A stretch of DNA of 64,000 bases from positions 1-64,000 of the forward strand of contig QFMX01000009.1 of NCBI GenBank assembly GCA_003240625.1, given 5' to 3'. Position numbers and translations under genes: made by a program. Source of the DNA: Sphingomonas taxi. GTDB taxonomy: Bacteria > Pseudomonadota > Alphaproteobacteria > Sphingomonadales > Sphingomonadaceae. A model generated the notes under the pieces. The model had not been told where the DNA came from, ran no database searches, and saw nothing but the letters and a program-made list of their open reading frames with translations. Positions 50,683-60,939 of the stretch are shown here, one piece after another. Numbering within the stretch: position 1 is the stretch's first letter; each line of letters starts with the position of its first letter.

Positions 50683-50766
50683 GTCATCCTGACGAAAGTC
50701 AGGATCGAGAGCCAAGCCAGTCAACGTTCCGTAATTCTGAATCCTGACTTTCGTCAGGATGACGGA
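50683..50766. repeat. Dispersed palindromic repeat R2, copy G
   Basis: GTCATCCTGACGAAAGTCAG ... CTGACTTTCGTCAGGATGAC. It marks the nusG-side edge of the insertion between nusG and rplK. Confidence 0.92.
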
Positions 50767-50808
50767 CCGGGGAATGGCTCTGGTGCTAGACGCGCCCGCC
50801 AAAAACGC

Positions 50809-50906
50809 GACGCGGGAGTAAATCCCGCGTCGTCGGCCGGGCCTTTGGCCCGCCGGCCGGTCGAGACCGTCTCGTGATTAGCTGTCAGCTAATCACGTGC
50901 GGCCGC
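50809..50906 (-). promoter_or_regulatory. Structured 3' element T, copy at nusG
   Basis: Transcript order: outer GGCCG around CA, hairpin CGTGATTAGC-TGACA-GCTAATCACG, AGA; CCGGCCGGC box; hairpin CGGGCC-AAA-GGCCCG; CCGACG; hairpin GACGCGGGA-TTTAC-TCCCGCGTC followed by GTTTTT. Here the last hairpin seems to serve as the terminator. It starts ~20 nt after the nusG stop. Confidence 0.8.
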
Positions 50907-50925
50907 AAGCGCGCCGCCCCGCGTC

Positions 50926-51462
50926 TTACTTGCTTCTTTCGACCTGCTCGAACTCGAGCTCGACCGGCGTCGCACGCCCGAAGATCGACACCGAAACCTT
51001 GACGCGGCTGCGGTCGAAGTCGAGTTCTTCCACAAGCCCGTTGAAGGTCGCGAACGGGCCGTCGAGGACCTTGACCTGGTCGCCGATCTCGTAGTCGACC
51101 TTGACCTTCTGCTTGGGCGCAGCGGCTGCTTCTTCCTTGCTGTTCAGCATCCGCGTGGCTTCCGCCTCGCTGATCGCCTGCGGCTTGCCCATGCTGCCGA
51201 GGAAGCCGGTGACCTTCGGCGTGTTCTTCACCAGGTGATATACGTCGTCGTTCATGTTCAGCTTGGCGAGCACATAGCCCGGCATGAACTTGCGCTCGAC
51301 CGCGATCTTCTTGCCGCGACGGGCTTCGGTCGTGGTTTCGGTCGGGACTTCGATCTGCTCGACGAGTTGCTCGAGACCCATCCGGGTCGCCTCGGCCATG
51401 ATCGAGTCGCGGACCTTGCCCTCGAAGCCCGAATAGGCGTGAATGATGTACCAGCGCGCCAT
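50926..51462 (-). CDS. nusG: Transcription termination/antitermination protein NusG
   Basis: A 178-residue protein with an NGN domain (WYIIHAYSGFEGKVRDSI ... FMPGYVLAKLNMNDDVYHLVKNTPKVTGFLG, split over 4-92) and a C-terminal KOW domain (GDQVKVLDGPFATFNGLVEELD). It couples RNA polymerase with Rho or the ribosome. secE lies 13 nt upstream. Confidence 0.98.
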   Translation of the reverse strand: MARWYIIHAYSGFEGKVRDSIMAEATRMGLEQLVEQIEVPTETTTEARRGKKIAVERKFMPGYVLAKLNMNDDVYHLVKNTPKVTGFLGSMGKPQAISEAEATRMLNSKEEAAAAPKQKVKVDYEIGDQVKVLDGPFATFNGLVEELDFDRSRVKVSVSIFGRATPVELEFEQVERSK

Positions 51463-51475
51463 GACGGAACCTTGC

Positions 51476-51673
51476 TTACTGAGCGAGTTTGAGGAGGGCG
51501 GAGACGATCGCTTGCAGGATCGAGTCGACGCCCAGGAAGAACAGCGCGAGGATCGTCGTCATGATCACCACCATCACGCCGGTCATGACCGTCTCGCGAC
51601 GCGTCGGCCACGTGACCTTCGCGGTCTCGTTGCGGACCTGCTGGATGAATTCGAGGGGGGACGTCTTCGCCAC
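51476..51673 (-). CDS. secE: Preprotein translocase subunit SecE
   Basis: A 65-residue single-helix SecE typical of alphaproteobacteria: TSPLEFIQQVRNETAKVTWPTRRET (split over 4-28) is the conserved amphipathic and cytosolic part, and the membrane helix spans about 30-52. The start is a GTG at 51673 (V/MAKTSPLEF); an ATG at 51717 would add 15 unlikely residues. Confidence 0.95.
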   Translation of the reverse strand: MAKTSPLEFIQQVRNETAKVTWPTRRETVMTGVMVVIMTTILALFFLGVDSILQAIVSALLKLAQ

Positions 51674-52036
51674 GATGTTCTTCGAACCCGCTGATTGAGA
51701 AACTGAGATGCGAGGCATAGACCCACTAGCCGCTCCCTGTGAAGGGCCGCGGCGGCAGGTCCGTCCTCGCTGTCGGAAGCGCGGCAGATAGCTGCCGTCA
51801 CAGGTGAAAGCAAGTGCGCGGCAGGAGAGGGGCGGGGCGCGTGCCGGAAGAGTGGAGGGCGGTGACCGGAGAAGTGGCGTATGGACCAAAGAAGTGGCGG
51901 GGGAGAGCGCTTGGGTCACTCGATCCCCCGCACGATCGTCTTGCCGGTGCCGGTTTGACCGGCGGCTCCGCTCCCACGGTTTCTATTTATCGTTCGGCTT
52001 GACGACGGCATGGCCGGTGTACGCCGAACGCGGACG
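51674..52036. other. Upstream region of secE-nusG
   Basis: About 360 bases between the tRNA terminator and secE with no gene. It should contain the secE promoter; no convincing boxes were found. Confidence 0.5.
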
Positions 52037-52063
52037 AAAAAAAAGGCCGGTACGAGACCGGCC
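52037..52063 (-). terminator. Rho-independent terminator of the tRNA-Trp transcript
   Basis: Minus strand: GGCCGGT-CTCGT-ACCGGCC followed by eight T's. It lies ~170 nt after the tRNA, so the primary transcript has a long trailer containing repeated TGCATT and GCAATT words. Confidence 0.85.
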
Positions 52064-52231
52064 ATGAAAGTTTTTAGGAGAGGATGCCTGAAAGGCCTGA
52101 TCGTTGTGCATCGCAGCACCGGATAGAGCAATTGCGAAAAATGCATTACGAAATGCACTTTCTGCAATCGCGACAGGCGTGCGAATGCACCGTCAGAAAC
52201 GGTGCGCTTCAAAATTTGAATTTAAAGGGGG

Positions 52232-52308
52232 TGGCAGGAGTGCTCGGATTCGAACCGAGGGCCTTCGGTTTTGGAGACCGACGCTCTAACCAACTGAGCT
52301 ACACTCCT
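52232..52308 (-). tRNA. tRNA-Trp (anticodon CCA)
   Basis: A 77-nt gene with encoded CCA. Acceptor stem AGGAGTG/CACTCCT and discriminator G; D arm TAGCTCAGTTGGTTAGAGC; anticodon loop CTCCAAA within GTCGGTCTCCAAAACCG; T arm CTCGG-TTCGAAT-CCGAG. tRNA-Trp before secE-nusG is the common arrangement. Confidence 0.97.
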
Positions 52309-52453
52309 ACACGGACGCGCCCCTTACCCAGCGTTTTCGCGAAGGGCAAGCGCCTCGCGTGCAATTCGTCATCATGAGGATGATGCGTTGCGCGCGGTTG
52401 TGTTTGCCCGTTAACCGTACGCCGTATCGTGGGATGTAGGAAAGCGTAATCGT

Positions 52454-53473
52454 ATGCAGGCGGGATTGATGATGCTGGCGATGCCGGTCGCGGCGCTTCT
52501 CATGGGGGCGGCGCCGGTTCCGCAGGTACCCGATCTCGGGCCGCAGCTCGAACGCTTCACCTACCCGTGGCCGGTCCAGACGATGGAGGTCGATATCGTC
52601 GGCAGCCCTGCGCAGATGGCGTTCATGGACATCGCGCCACAGCGTCCCAATGGCCGCACCGTCGTCCTGCTCCACGGCAAGAACTTCTGCGGCGCGACCT
52701 GGGGCAGCACCGCGCGGGCGCTGATCGACACCGGCTACCGCGTCATCGTCCCCGACCAGATCGGCTTCTGCAAATCATCCAAGCCGCGCGCGGCGCAGTA
52801 TAGCTTCGAGATGCTGGCGACGTTCACCAAGCGACTGCTCGAGTCGCGCGGCATCACGCGGGCGACGATCGTCGGCCATTCGATGGGCGGCATGCTCGCG
52901 ATGCGCTACGCCATTCTCTACCCGGCGTCGGTCGAGAAGCTCGTCCTCGTCAATCCGCTCGGCCTAAAGGATCGTGGTGAGGAGGGCGTGCCCTATACCG
53001 ACGTCGACTCGCTCTGGGCGAACGAGAAGAAGGCCAGCTACGCGTCGATCAAGGCGTATCAGCTCGAGAATTATTACCACGGGGTGTGGAGGCCCGCCTA
53101 CGATCGTTGGGTTTGGATGCAGGCCGGTATGTATCAGGGGGCAGGGCGCGATACGGTCGCGCTGGCGCAGGCCAAGACCAGCGAGATGATCAAGACTCAG
53201 CCGGTCGCGCACGAACTCTACCGGATCACTCCGTCGACCACGCTGATGATCGGCGCGCTCGACAAGACCGCCTTCGGCCGCGCCCAGGCGCCGGCGAACC
53301 TACGCAAGTCCCTTGAAGCGATCCCGGCAGTAGCGCCCCGCGCAGTGAAGCAGATGCCGAATGCGAACCTCGTCATGCTCGAAGGTCTGGGCCACTCGCC
53401 GCAAGTCGAAGATCCCGCGCGTTTCGAGAAAGCGCTGCTAACGGCTATCGCGACGCCGTCGGTCAGGCGCTAG
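52454..53473 (+). CDS. Secreted alpha/beta hydrolase
   Basis: A 339-residue esterase/hydrolase with a signal-like N-terminus (about 1-22). The core has VVLLHGKNFCGATWG (oxyanion-loop HG), PDQIGFCKSSKP, the nucleophile elbow GHSMGG (Ser143), and LGHSPQVEDP with the catalytic His near the end. Likely a periplasmic esterase; the substrate is unknown. Its 3' end overlaps the convergent GT-C gene by 11 bp. Confidence 0.88.
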   Translation: MQAGLMMLAMPVAALLMGAAPVPQVPDLGPQLERFTYPWPVQTMEVDIVGSPAQMAFMDIAPQRPNGRTVVLLHGKNFCGATWGSTARALIDTGYRVIVPDQIGFCKSSKPRAAQYSFEMLATFTKRLLESRGITRATIVGHSMGGMLAMRYAILYPASVEKLVLVNPLGLKDRGEEGVPYTDVDSLWANEKKASYASIKAYQLENYYHGVWRPAYDRWVWMQAGMYQGAGRDTVALAQAKTSEMIKTQPVAHELYRITPSTTLMIGALDKTAFGRAQAPANLRKSLEAIPAVAPRAVKQMPNANLVMLEGLGHSPQVEDPARFEKALLTAIATPSVRR

Positions 53474-54677
53474 CGCTGAAGACCTCGCCGCCGGTCGTGG
53501 CGGGGCGGGCGATGGCCTCGCGGGGAATGGGCGAGGATGTTTCCGCGGTTTGGTTGTCTATTGATCGGGTTGCAAGCTTCGCCGTCCGGTAGGTCGCGAC
53601 GATCATGGCGACGGCGCCAAGCATCGACAGCGCCTGCGTGTCGAACACATAGCCGAGGATCGCCAGGCTCGAGCCAATCTGTACGAGAGCAGCGATCGAC
53701 CACCCCGCCCGATTTCGCATCGTGACCGCGAGTGCAAAGGCGAGAATATCGGCGAGGAAGAAATAACGCTCGTGCATGCGCGGCAATGTGCTGACCAGGA
53801 GCAATGGCGCCAACAGCGCCGCGGGCAGGATGAGTTCCGGCCCGATTCGGCGTGCGGCTAGCCACGCGATGTACGCGACGCTTCCGCCGATCGCGATCGC
53901 CATGGCGTATCCCTGTAAGGGGAGGTCCTGAAGGACGGGCAGGGCCTGCACGATAATCCAAGGATTTGGCGCGTTCAGCGAAAGCAGATCGAAATGGCCT
54001 GTTTGGCGAACGTAGATCGTCAGCAGGTCGGCGATCGGCCAGCCCGCCGCCCAAGCCGGTAGTAAAGTTGCGAACGCGGTGGCGGGGGCGATGAGCCATA
54101 GATGCATGCCGACACGCCGGTTCAAGAGCAGTGCGACGGCGAACGGCCCGAAGAATGCGGCCTGCAATTTGAACGCGATCGCCAGGCCAAGCCAGGTGAG
54201 CATCGACGCATGGCGGCGCTCGACGGCCATCGCCAACGCCATCACGCAAGCGGCAGCCCACATCGCGTCGCACTGTGCGAGTAAAGGGGCGTTGAGCAGG
54301 GTCGACGGCAGGATCAGGGTCAGCGCTGCGGCGCGCTGGGGCGATGGTGCATCGAGCGCGCTGAAGAGGCGCCACAAGGCGCCCGCGAGCGAGACGGTGC
54401 CCAGCATCGATAGGAGCTTCAGTACCGTGAGACCTGGCAGCACGACACCAAGCGGGGTGACCAGTGCCAGCAGGTATAGATATGGCGGCGTATAGTTGCT
54501 GAAGGGCGTCGCGAACGCGTCGATGACGCCCGTCGAACGAATGTGATCGAACCACGGGATCAGGAAGGTATCCACGTCCTCGGCCCGAAACGACCAAAGC
54601 GCGGCGTGCGCCAGCGCCGCAATCGCTAGTGTGAGCGCAACCGGAGGCAGTTGCCACGATGTTCGGGACAGGTGCAT
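53463..54677 (-). CDS. Multi-pass membrane glycosyltransferase-like protein (GT-C type)
   Basis: A 404-residue integral membrane protein with about 10 helices. Features of polyprenol-sugar-using GT-C enzymes: an acidic loop after the first helix (FRAEDVDTFLIPWFDHI), FSNYTPPYLYLLAL, LAQCDAMWAAA and LPRMHERYFFLADIL. It may transfer mannose or another sugar from a lipid donor outside the inner membrane. I chose the ATG at 54677. It diverges from rpsL and ends inside the hydrolase gene's 3' end. Confidence 0.78.
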   Translation of the reverse strand: MHLSRTSWQLPPVALTLAIAALAHAALWSFRAEDVDTFLIPWFDHIRSTGVIDAFATPFSNYTPPYLYLLALVTPLGVVLPGLTVLKLLSMLGTVSLAGALWRLFSALDAPSPQRAAALTLILPSTLLNAPLLAQCDAMWAAACVMALAMAVERRHASMLTWLGLAIAFKLQAAFFGPFAVALLLNRRVGMHLWLIAPATAFATLLPAWAAGWPIADLLTIYVRQTGHFDLLSLNAPNPWIIVQALPVLQDLPLQGYAMAIAIGGSVAYIAWLAARRIGPELILPAALLAPLLLVSTLPRMHERYFFLADILAFALAVTMRNRAGWSIAALVQIGSSLAILGYVFDTQALSMLGAVAMIVATYRTAKLATRSIDNQTAETSSPIPREAIARPATTGGEVFSASA

Positions 54678-54941
54678 AGGCAGCGCATATGGCGGCGACG
54701 GTTTCGGCCCGGTTAACTCCAGGGCTTGCGCGAGCAAACCGATTCCGCCCCGTTGACCTCGGCCCCGTCCTGACCTATAGGCGCGCCCTGTTCTTCGGGA
54801 GTCTTTCCCGCCGGGCATGCTTGAACATTGCTGGATGCATTCCAGGGCCTGAGGGGCGTTTCGCGCTCCCGATGGTCCTTTTTGTATTCTCAGGCGCCTC
54901 ATGGCTCCAGCAAAGTAACCACTTGAAAGGTGAAGGCTTCA

Positions 54942-55313
54942 ATGCCGACGATCAACCAGCTGGTCCGCAAGGGCCGCGATCCGCAGAAGGCCAAGTCGAA
55001 GGTCCCTGCGATGGAAGCAAATCCGCAGAAGCGTGGCGTTTGCACGCGCGTCTACACGACGACCCCGAAGAAGCCGAACTCGGCTCTGCGCAAGGTGGCC
55101 AAGGTTCGCCTGACCAACCAGCGCGAAGTCATCAGCTACATCCCGGGCGAGGGCCACAATCTTCAGGAGCATTCGGTTGTCCTGATCCGTGGCGGTCGTG
55201 TCCGCGATCTTCCCGGTGTCCGCTATCACGTCCTGCGCGGCGTGCTCGATACACAGGGTGTGAAGGACCGGCGTCAGTCGCGTTCCAAGTACGGCGCCAA
55301 GCGTCCGAAGTAA
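54942..55313 (+). CDS. rpsL: 30S ribosomal protein S12
   Basis: A 123-residue decoding-centre protein. TTTPKKPNSALRKVAKV carries the Lys associated with streptomycin sensitivity (wild type here), and PGVRYHVLRG is the second conserved loop. GAAGGCTTCA precedes the ATG at 54942. It is the first gene of the str operon. Confidence 0.99.
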   Translation: MPTINQLVRKGRDPQKAKSKVPAMEANPQKRGVCTRVYTTTPKKPNSALRKVAKVRLTNQREVISYIPGEGHNLQEHSVVLIRGGRVRDLPGVRYHVLRGVLDTQGVKDRRQSRSKYGAKRPK

Positions 55314-55362
55314 GCCGATCAGGTATCTGATCACCAAGGCTGAAGTTTAGAAGGAATATAAA

Positions 55363-55833
55363 ATGGCACGTCGTCGTCGTCCCGAAAAGCGGGTCATCCT
55401 GCCTGATCCCAAGTTCGGGGATGAGGTTCTGTCGAAGTTCATGAACAGCGTCATGCTGGACGGCAAGAAGTCCGTCGCAGAGCTGATCGTGTACGGTGCA
55501 TTCGAAACCGTCGAGCAGCGCGCCAAGCGCGACCCGATCGGCGTTTTCCACGATGCGCTGAACAACGTGAAGCCGGGCATCGAAGTCCGTTCGCGTCGCG
55601 TCGGTGGTGCAACCTACCAGGTTCCCGTCGAAGTGCGTCCCGAGCGTGCACAGGCGCTGGCGATCCGCTGGCTGATCGGTGCGGCGCGTTCGCGCAGCGA
55701 GAACACGATGGCCGCACGGCTGTCGGGCGAGCTGATGGACGCCGCCAACAACCGCGGCAACGCGGTGAAGAAGCGTGAAGATACGCACCGGATGGCGGAA
55801 GCCAACCGTGCATTCTCGCACTACCGCTGGTAA
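55363..55833 (+). CDS. rpsG: 30S ribosomal protein S7
   Basis: A 156-residue primary 16S-binding protein of the small-subunit head: MARRRRPEKRVILPDPKFGD, NNVKPGIEVRSRRVGGATYQVP (split 73-94) and KREDTHRMAEANRAFSHYRW at the C-terminus. It lies 49 nt after rpsL. AAGGAATATAAA is the ribosome site. Confidence 0.99.
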   Translation: MARRRRPEKRVILPDPKFGDEVLSKFMNSVMLDGKKSVAELIVYGAFETVEQRAKRDPIGVFHDALNNVKPGIEVRSRRVGGATYQVPVEVRPERAQALAIRWLIGAARSRSENTMAARLSGELMDAANNRGNAVKKREDTHRMAEANRAFSHYRW

Positions 55834-55902
55834 CAGCGCGCTTCGCAGACTAGCATTGGTAACCGTGTCACGGGCGGTCTTCCGCCTGTAACGCAAACAC
55901 CT

Positions 55903-55938
55903 ATATATTGGGGAGCCGGCACGTTCGGCTCCCCATAT
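55903..55938 (+). promoter_or_regulatory. Stable hairpin in front of fusA
   Basis: ATAT-T-GGGGAGCCG, 7-nt loop, CGGCTCCCC-ATAT: a 13-bp stem ending 8 nt before the AAGGAAGC ribosome site of fusA. There is no T-run, so it is more likely a translational or processing element than a terminator. Confidence 0.55.
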
Positions 55939-55956
55939 CCTTAAGGAAGCACGATC

Positions 55957-58053
<2,097 letters not shown>

Positions 58054-58059
58054 GCCCGA

Positions 58060-58158
58060 GGCGCACCGAGCCAGGTTTTCCTGGCTCGGAGACGCCGAAA
58101 GGCCGGCCGGCTTCGGTTAGCGACCGAAGTTCGACGACGCGGAATTTACTTCCGCGTC
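58060..58158 (+). promoter_or_regulatory. Structured 3' element T, copy between fusA and tuf
   Basis: Outer GGCG/CGCC around CA, hairpin CCGAGCCAGG-TTTT-CCTGGCTCGG, AGA; CCGGCCGGC box; hairpin CTTCGGT-TAGCG-ACCGAAG; CGACG; hairpin GACGCGGAA-TTTAC-TTCCGCGTC. It begins ~6 nt after the fusA stop. No terminator follows, so tuf can be co-transcribed. Confidence 0.8.
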
Positions 58159-58266
58159 GGCCTCTCCCTAAGCAGGGGCTGGCGCAACGCTTTAACAGCC
58201 GCTATTGGGCCGCGTTCGCGCGGTTCCCGGGGTGGCACCGGAATACGAATCAGAAGGTAGGAAACA

Positions 58267-59460
58267 ATGGCCAAGGCAAAATTTGAGCGGAACAAGCCGC
58301 ATCTCAACATCGGCACCATCGGTCACGTCGATCATGGCAAGACGTCGCTCACCGCTGCGATCACGAAGGTTCTGGCAGAGACGACCGGCGGTACCGCCGT
58401 CGACTTCGCCAACATCGACAAGGCTCCCGAGGAGCGCGAGCGCGGCATCACGATCTCAACCGCACACGTCGAGTACGAGACGGCCAACCGTCACTATGCG
58501 CACGTCGATTGCCCGGGTCACGCCGATTATGTGAAGAACATGATCACCGGCGCAGCCCAGATGGACGGCGCGATCCTCGTCGTTTCGGCGACCGATGGCC
58601 CGATGCCACAGACCCGTGAGCACATCCTGCTCGCACGCCAGGTCGGCGTGCCCGCAATGGTCGTGTTCATGAACAAGGTCGATCTGGTCGACGACGAGGA
58701 AATCCTCGAACTGGTCGAGATGGAAATCCGCGAGCTGCTCAGCTCGTACGACTTCCCGGGCGACGACATCCCCGTTATCAAGGGTTCGGCTACCTGCGCA
58801 CTGTCGGGTTCGAACCAGAAGCTCGGCGCCGACGCCGTCACCGAGCTGATGCAGGCCGTCGACGACTACATCCCGCAGCCCGAGCGTCCGCTCGACAAGC
58901 CGTTCATGATGCCGATCGAGGACGTGTTCTCGATCTCGGGTCGTGGCACGGTCGTCACCGGCCGCGTCGAGACCGGCATCGTCAAGGTTGGCGAGGAAGT
59001 CGAGATCGTCGGCATTCACCCGACCGTCCGCAAGACCACGGTCACGGGCGTCGAGATGTTCCGCAAGCTGCTCGACCAGGGCCAGGCTGGCGATAACGTC
59101 GGCGCACTGATCCGCGGTGTTGCACGTGACGAAGTTGAGCGTGGCCAGGTGCTCTGCAAGCCAGGCACGATCAAGCCGCACACCGACTTCAACTCGGAAG
59201 TGTACGTGCTGTCGAAGGAAGAGGGTGGCCGTCACACGCCGTTCTTCGCCAACTACCGCCCGCAGTTCTACTTCCGTACGACGGACGTGACCGGCACCGT
59301 CGAGCTGCCTGAGGGCACCGAGATGGTCATGCCAGGCGACAACGTGTCGCTCGGCATCAAGCTGATCGCACCGATCGCCATGGACGTGGGCCAGCGTTTC
59401 ACGATCCGCGAAGGCGGCCGTACCGTCGGTGCAGGCGTCGTCAGCCAGATCGACAAGTAA
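58267..59460 (+). CDS. tuf: Elongation factor Tu
   Basis: A 397-residue GTPase delivering aminoacyl-tRNA. GHVDHGKTSLT (19-29), DCPGHADYVKNM, NKVDLVDD and the C-terminal RTVGAGVVSQI are typical. The ribosome site is AGAAGGTAGGAAACA. A strong terminator follows, so this is the last gene of this transcript. A second tuf copy may exist elsewhere, as is common in this class. Confidence 0.99.
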   Translation: MAKAKFERNKPHLNIGTIGHVDHGKTSLTAAITKVLAETTGGTAVDFANIDKAPEERERGITISTAHVEYETANRHYAHVDCPGHADYVKNMITGAAQMDGAILVVSATDGPMPQTREHILLARQVGVPAMVVFMNKVDLVDDEEILELVEMEIRELLSSYDFPGDDIPVIKGSATCALSGSNQKLGADAVTELMQAVDDYIPQPERPLDKPFMMPIEDVFSISGRGTVVTGRVETGIVKVGEEVEIVGIHPTVRKTTVTGVEMFRKLLDQGQAGDNVGALIRGVARDEVERGQVLCKPGTIKPHTDFNSEVYVLSKEEGGRHTPFFANYRPQFYFRTTDVTGTVELPEGTEMVMPGDNVSLGIKLIAPIAMDVGQRFTIREGGRTVGAGVVSQIDK

Positions 59461-59490
59461 GCATCCTCTCCTTCGGGAGGTGATCGAAAA

Positions 59491-59526
59491 GAGCCCGGCT
59501 TCTCGCGAGAGAGGCCGGGCTTTTTC
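59491..59526 (+). terminator. Rho-independent terminator of the str operon
   Basis: AGCCCGGC-T-TCTCG/CGAGA-GAG-GCCGGGCT followed by TTTTT and a later T9 run, 31 nt after the tuf stop. Confidence 0.92.
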
Positions 59527-59534
59527 GTTTTTTT

Positions 59535-59789
59535 TTGCGCGCGCGAAAAGCTTGGCGGCAAGATCGATCAACGTAGTCCGTTATCGCCCAGTTCCGGACG
59601 TTTTGGTTAGCAGTCTGGGGCGCCACAAATAGTCATCCGTTCAGCAAATTCCCGTTTTGCCATTTCCTACCGGCAACAGGTAAGTGAGCGCGGCTATCCC
59701 GGATGGCTACCGACTTGATCGGTGGGATGATTGACCTGGAATGAGTTCTTTTCGGTAAAGCGAGGCATTTCGTGTTGATCTGCCCGCGA
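59535..59789. other. Lower-GC gap after tuf
   Basis: About 250 bases of visibly lower GC than the flanks, with no gene or repeat I can support. It begins the foreign-looking segment between tuf and rpsJ. Confidence 0.5.
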
Positions 59790-60320
59790 TCAGAATCGAC
59801 GACTTGAATCTAACCACCGCTTGATATTAATGTCCAGAGTCCCCGGCGCCCTCTGCTCTATCAATTGCAGGATTGTGCGAAGATCCTCGTCGTAGATTTC
59901 TCCGCCAACCAACGCGAAGACCTCACCATCATATTCGTCGCTTTGCCGATAGACGTGGGCGAACTCGAAAGGCGTGAAGCGATTGCCGTAGCTGATCGAC
60001 CGCGCACTTCTTTCGCCGGCGACGGCGGCGATATCATCGAACGCGATCCGGAGTACCCGCCGCCGTTCCAGTTTCCAGTTCAGACCGTGCGGCCGCATAT
60101 AGACCGCCTGATCGTCGTAGCCGACCCGGTAGCCGCGATCGAGATACTCGATCAGCACCGTGCCGCCGAACAACAGCAGCGCCATCCAAACAAATCCCCA
60201 TTCGCCGCCTGTAAATACGGGAGCGAAGGAAAGTATCACAAACAAAACGCCGAACCACCGATACAGACCGGTCGATGCGCTTCGCCGCCATTGGAACCAT
60301 AGCTGGTTTGAACCTAGCAT
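59790..60320 (-). CDS. Membrane protein with PH-like domain, unknown function
   Basis: A 176-residue protein with two adjacent hydrophobic helices (about 18-35, 42-58) and then a ~110-residue soluble beta-rich domain (YRVGYDDQAVYMRPHGLNWKLERRR ..., split over 63-88) ending in helix. This resembles bPH/YdbT-like layouts, but no family is certain. The codon use is less GC-biased than the ribosomal genes. It is opposite in orientation to the operon it interrupts. Confidence 0.65.
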   Translation of the reverse strand: MLGSNQLWFQWRRSASTGLYRWFGVLFVILSFAPVFTGGEWGFVWMALLLFGGTVLIEYLDRGYRVGYDDQAVYMRPHGLNWKLERRRVLRIAFDDIAAVAGERSARSISYGNRFTPFEFAHVYRQSDEYDGEVFALVGGEIYDEDLRTILQLIEQRAPGTLDINIKRWLDSSRRF

Positions 60321-60504
60321 CGTGTCTTCTTCCTAGAGCACACACGAGGGGCGTCCACTCGCATTCTCATTGCCCGAATTAACGGATGTAAGAACCAAGG
60401 GCTTTCTCGCTCACCCGCCATTTTGAGGAAAGGCGGCAGCGCCTCGCAATGTCGGCTATCGCCATCAGGCTTCCCGTAAGCGGACGGTCCGCTAACCACT
60501 CCCC

Positions 60505-60557
60505 GATCCTCCCCCGCTAGGGGGAGGTGGCGCCGGAGGCGTCGGAGGGGGAGGGGG
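60505..60557. repeat. R1 left arm flanking the DUF559 gene
   Basis: GATCCTCCCCCGCTAGGGGG ... GGCGTCGGAGGGGGAGG: one arm of the R1 repeat. It ends 3 nt before the stop codon of the nuclease gene. With 60940-60992 it forms an inverted pair. Confidence 0.92.
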
Positions 60558-60560
60558 CGA

Positions 60561-60935
60561 TTAGCTCTCGATGATGGTTCGGCGGCGGAGTGCGATGGAC
60601 GTGATCTGGCGGACTACGTCGTCGAGGTTGGCTAGCATTTCTCGGGCTGGGTAGCGGAGGACTTGGATGTTTTGGGTGACTAGCCAGGCGTCGCGGGTTG
60701 CGTCTCGTTCGGGGCGGTTGCCGTGGTTGTGGGACTCGCCGTCGACTTCGATCGCGAGTCGGGCTGGGGCGCAGTAGAAGTCCAAGACGTAGGGGCCTGC
60801 TGCCTGTTGCTTTCGGAAGCGTAGGCCTTCTTCGTTAGCTCGCAGCGCTAACCAGAGGGCGATCTCGGGCGGGGTCATCTCCTTACGCAGCCGCTTGGCG
60901 TTGCGGCGACCGTTCAGCGATCCCTCTAAGCGCAT
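60561..60935 (-). CDS. DUF559 endonuclease-like protein framed by R1 arms
   Basis: A 124-residue protein of the DUF559 family, related to Vsr-type and PD-(D/E)xK nucleases. TPPEIALWLALR (21-32), the core YVLDFYCAPARLAIEVDGESH (49-69 region, with Asp52, Glu63 and Asp65 as probable metal ligands), RDATRDAWLVTQNIQVLRYP and REMLANLDDVVRQI follow the family order. It would nick or cut DNA. The gene fills exactly the space between two inverted R1 arms. The arm upstream supplies GGAGGGGGAGG six bases before the ATG, a strong ribosome site. See findings. Confidence 0.92.
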   Translation of the reverse strand: MRLEGSLNGRRNAKRLRKEMTPPEIALWLALRANEEGLRFRKQQAAGPYVLDFYCAPARLAIEVDGESHNHGNRPERDATRDAWLVTQNIQVLRYPAREMLANLDDVVRQITSIALRRRTIIES

Positions 60936-60939
60936 CGCG

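Noticed and set aside
51916..52212. Small minus-strand frame ending AAGQTGTGKTIVRGIE, resembling a P-loop
   Set aside because: It spans the tRNA trailer and its terminator; the P-loop-like word is isolated and there is no fold around it.
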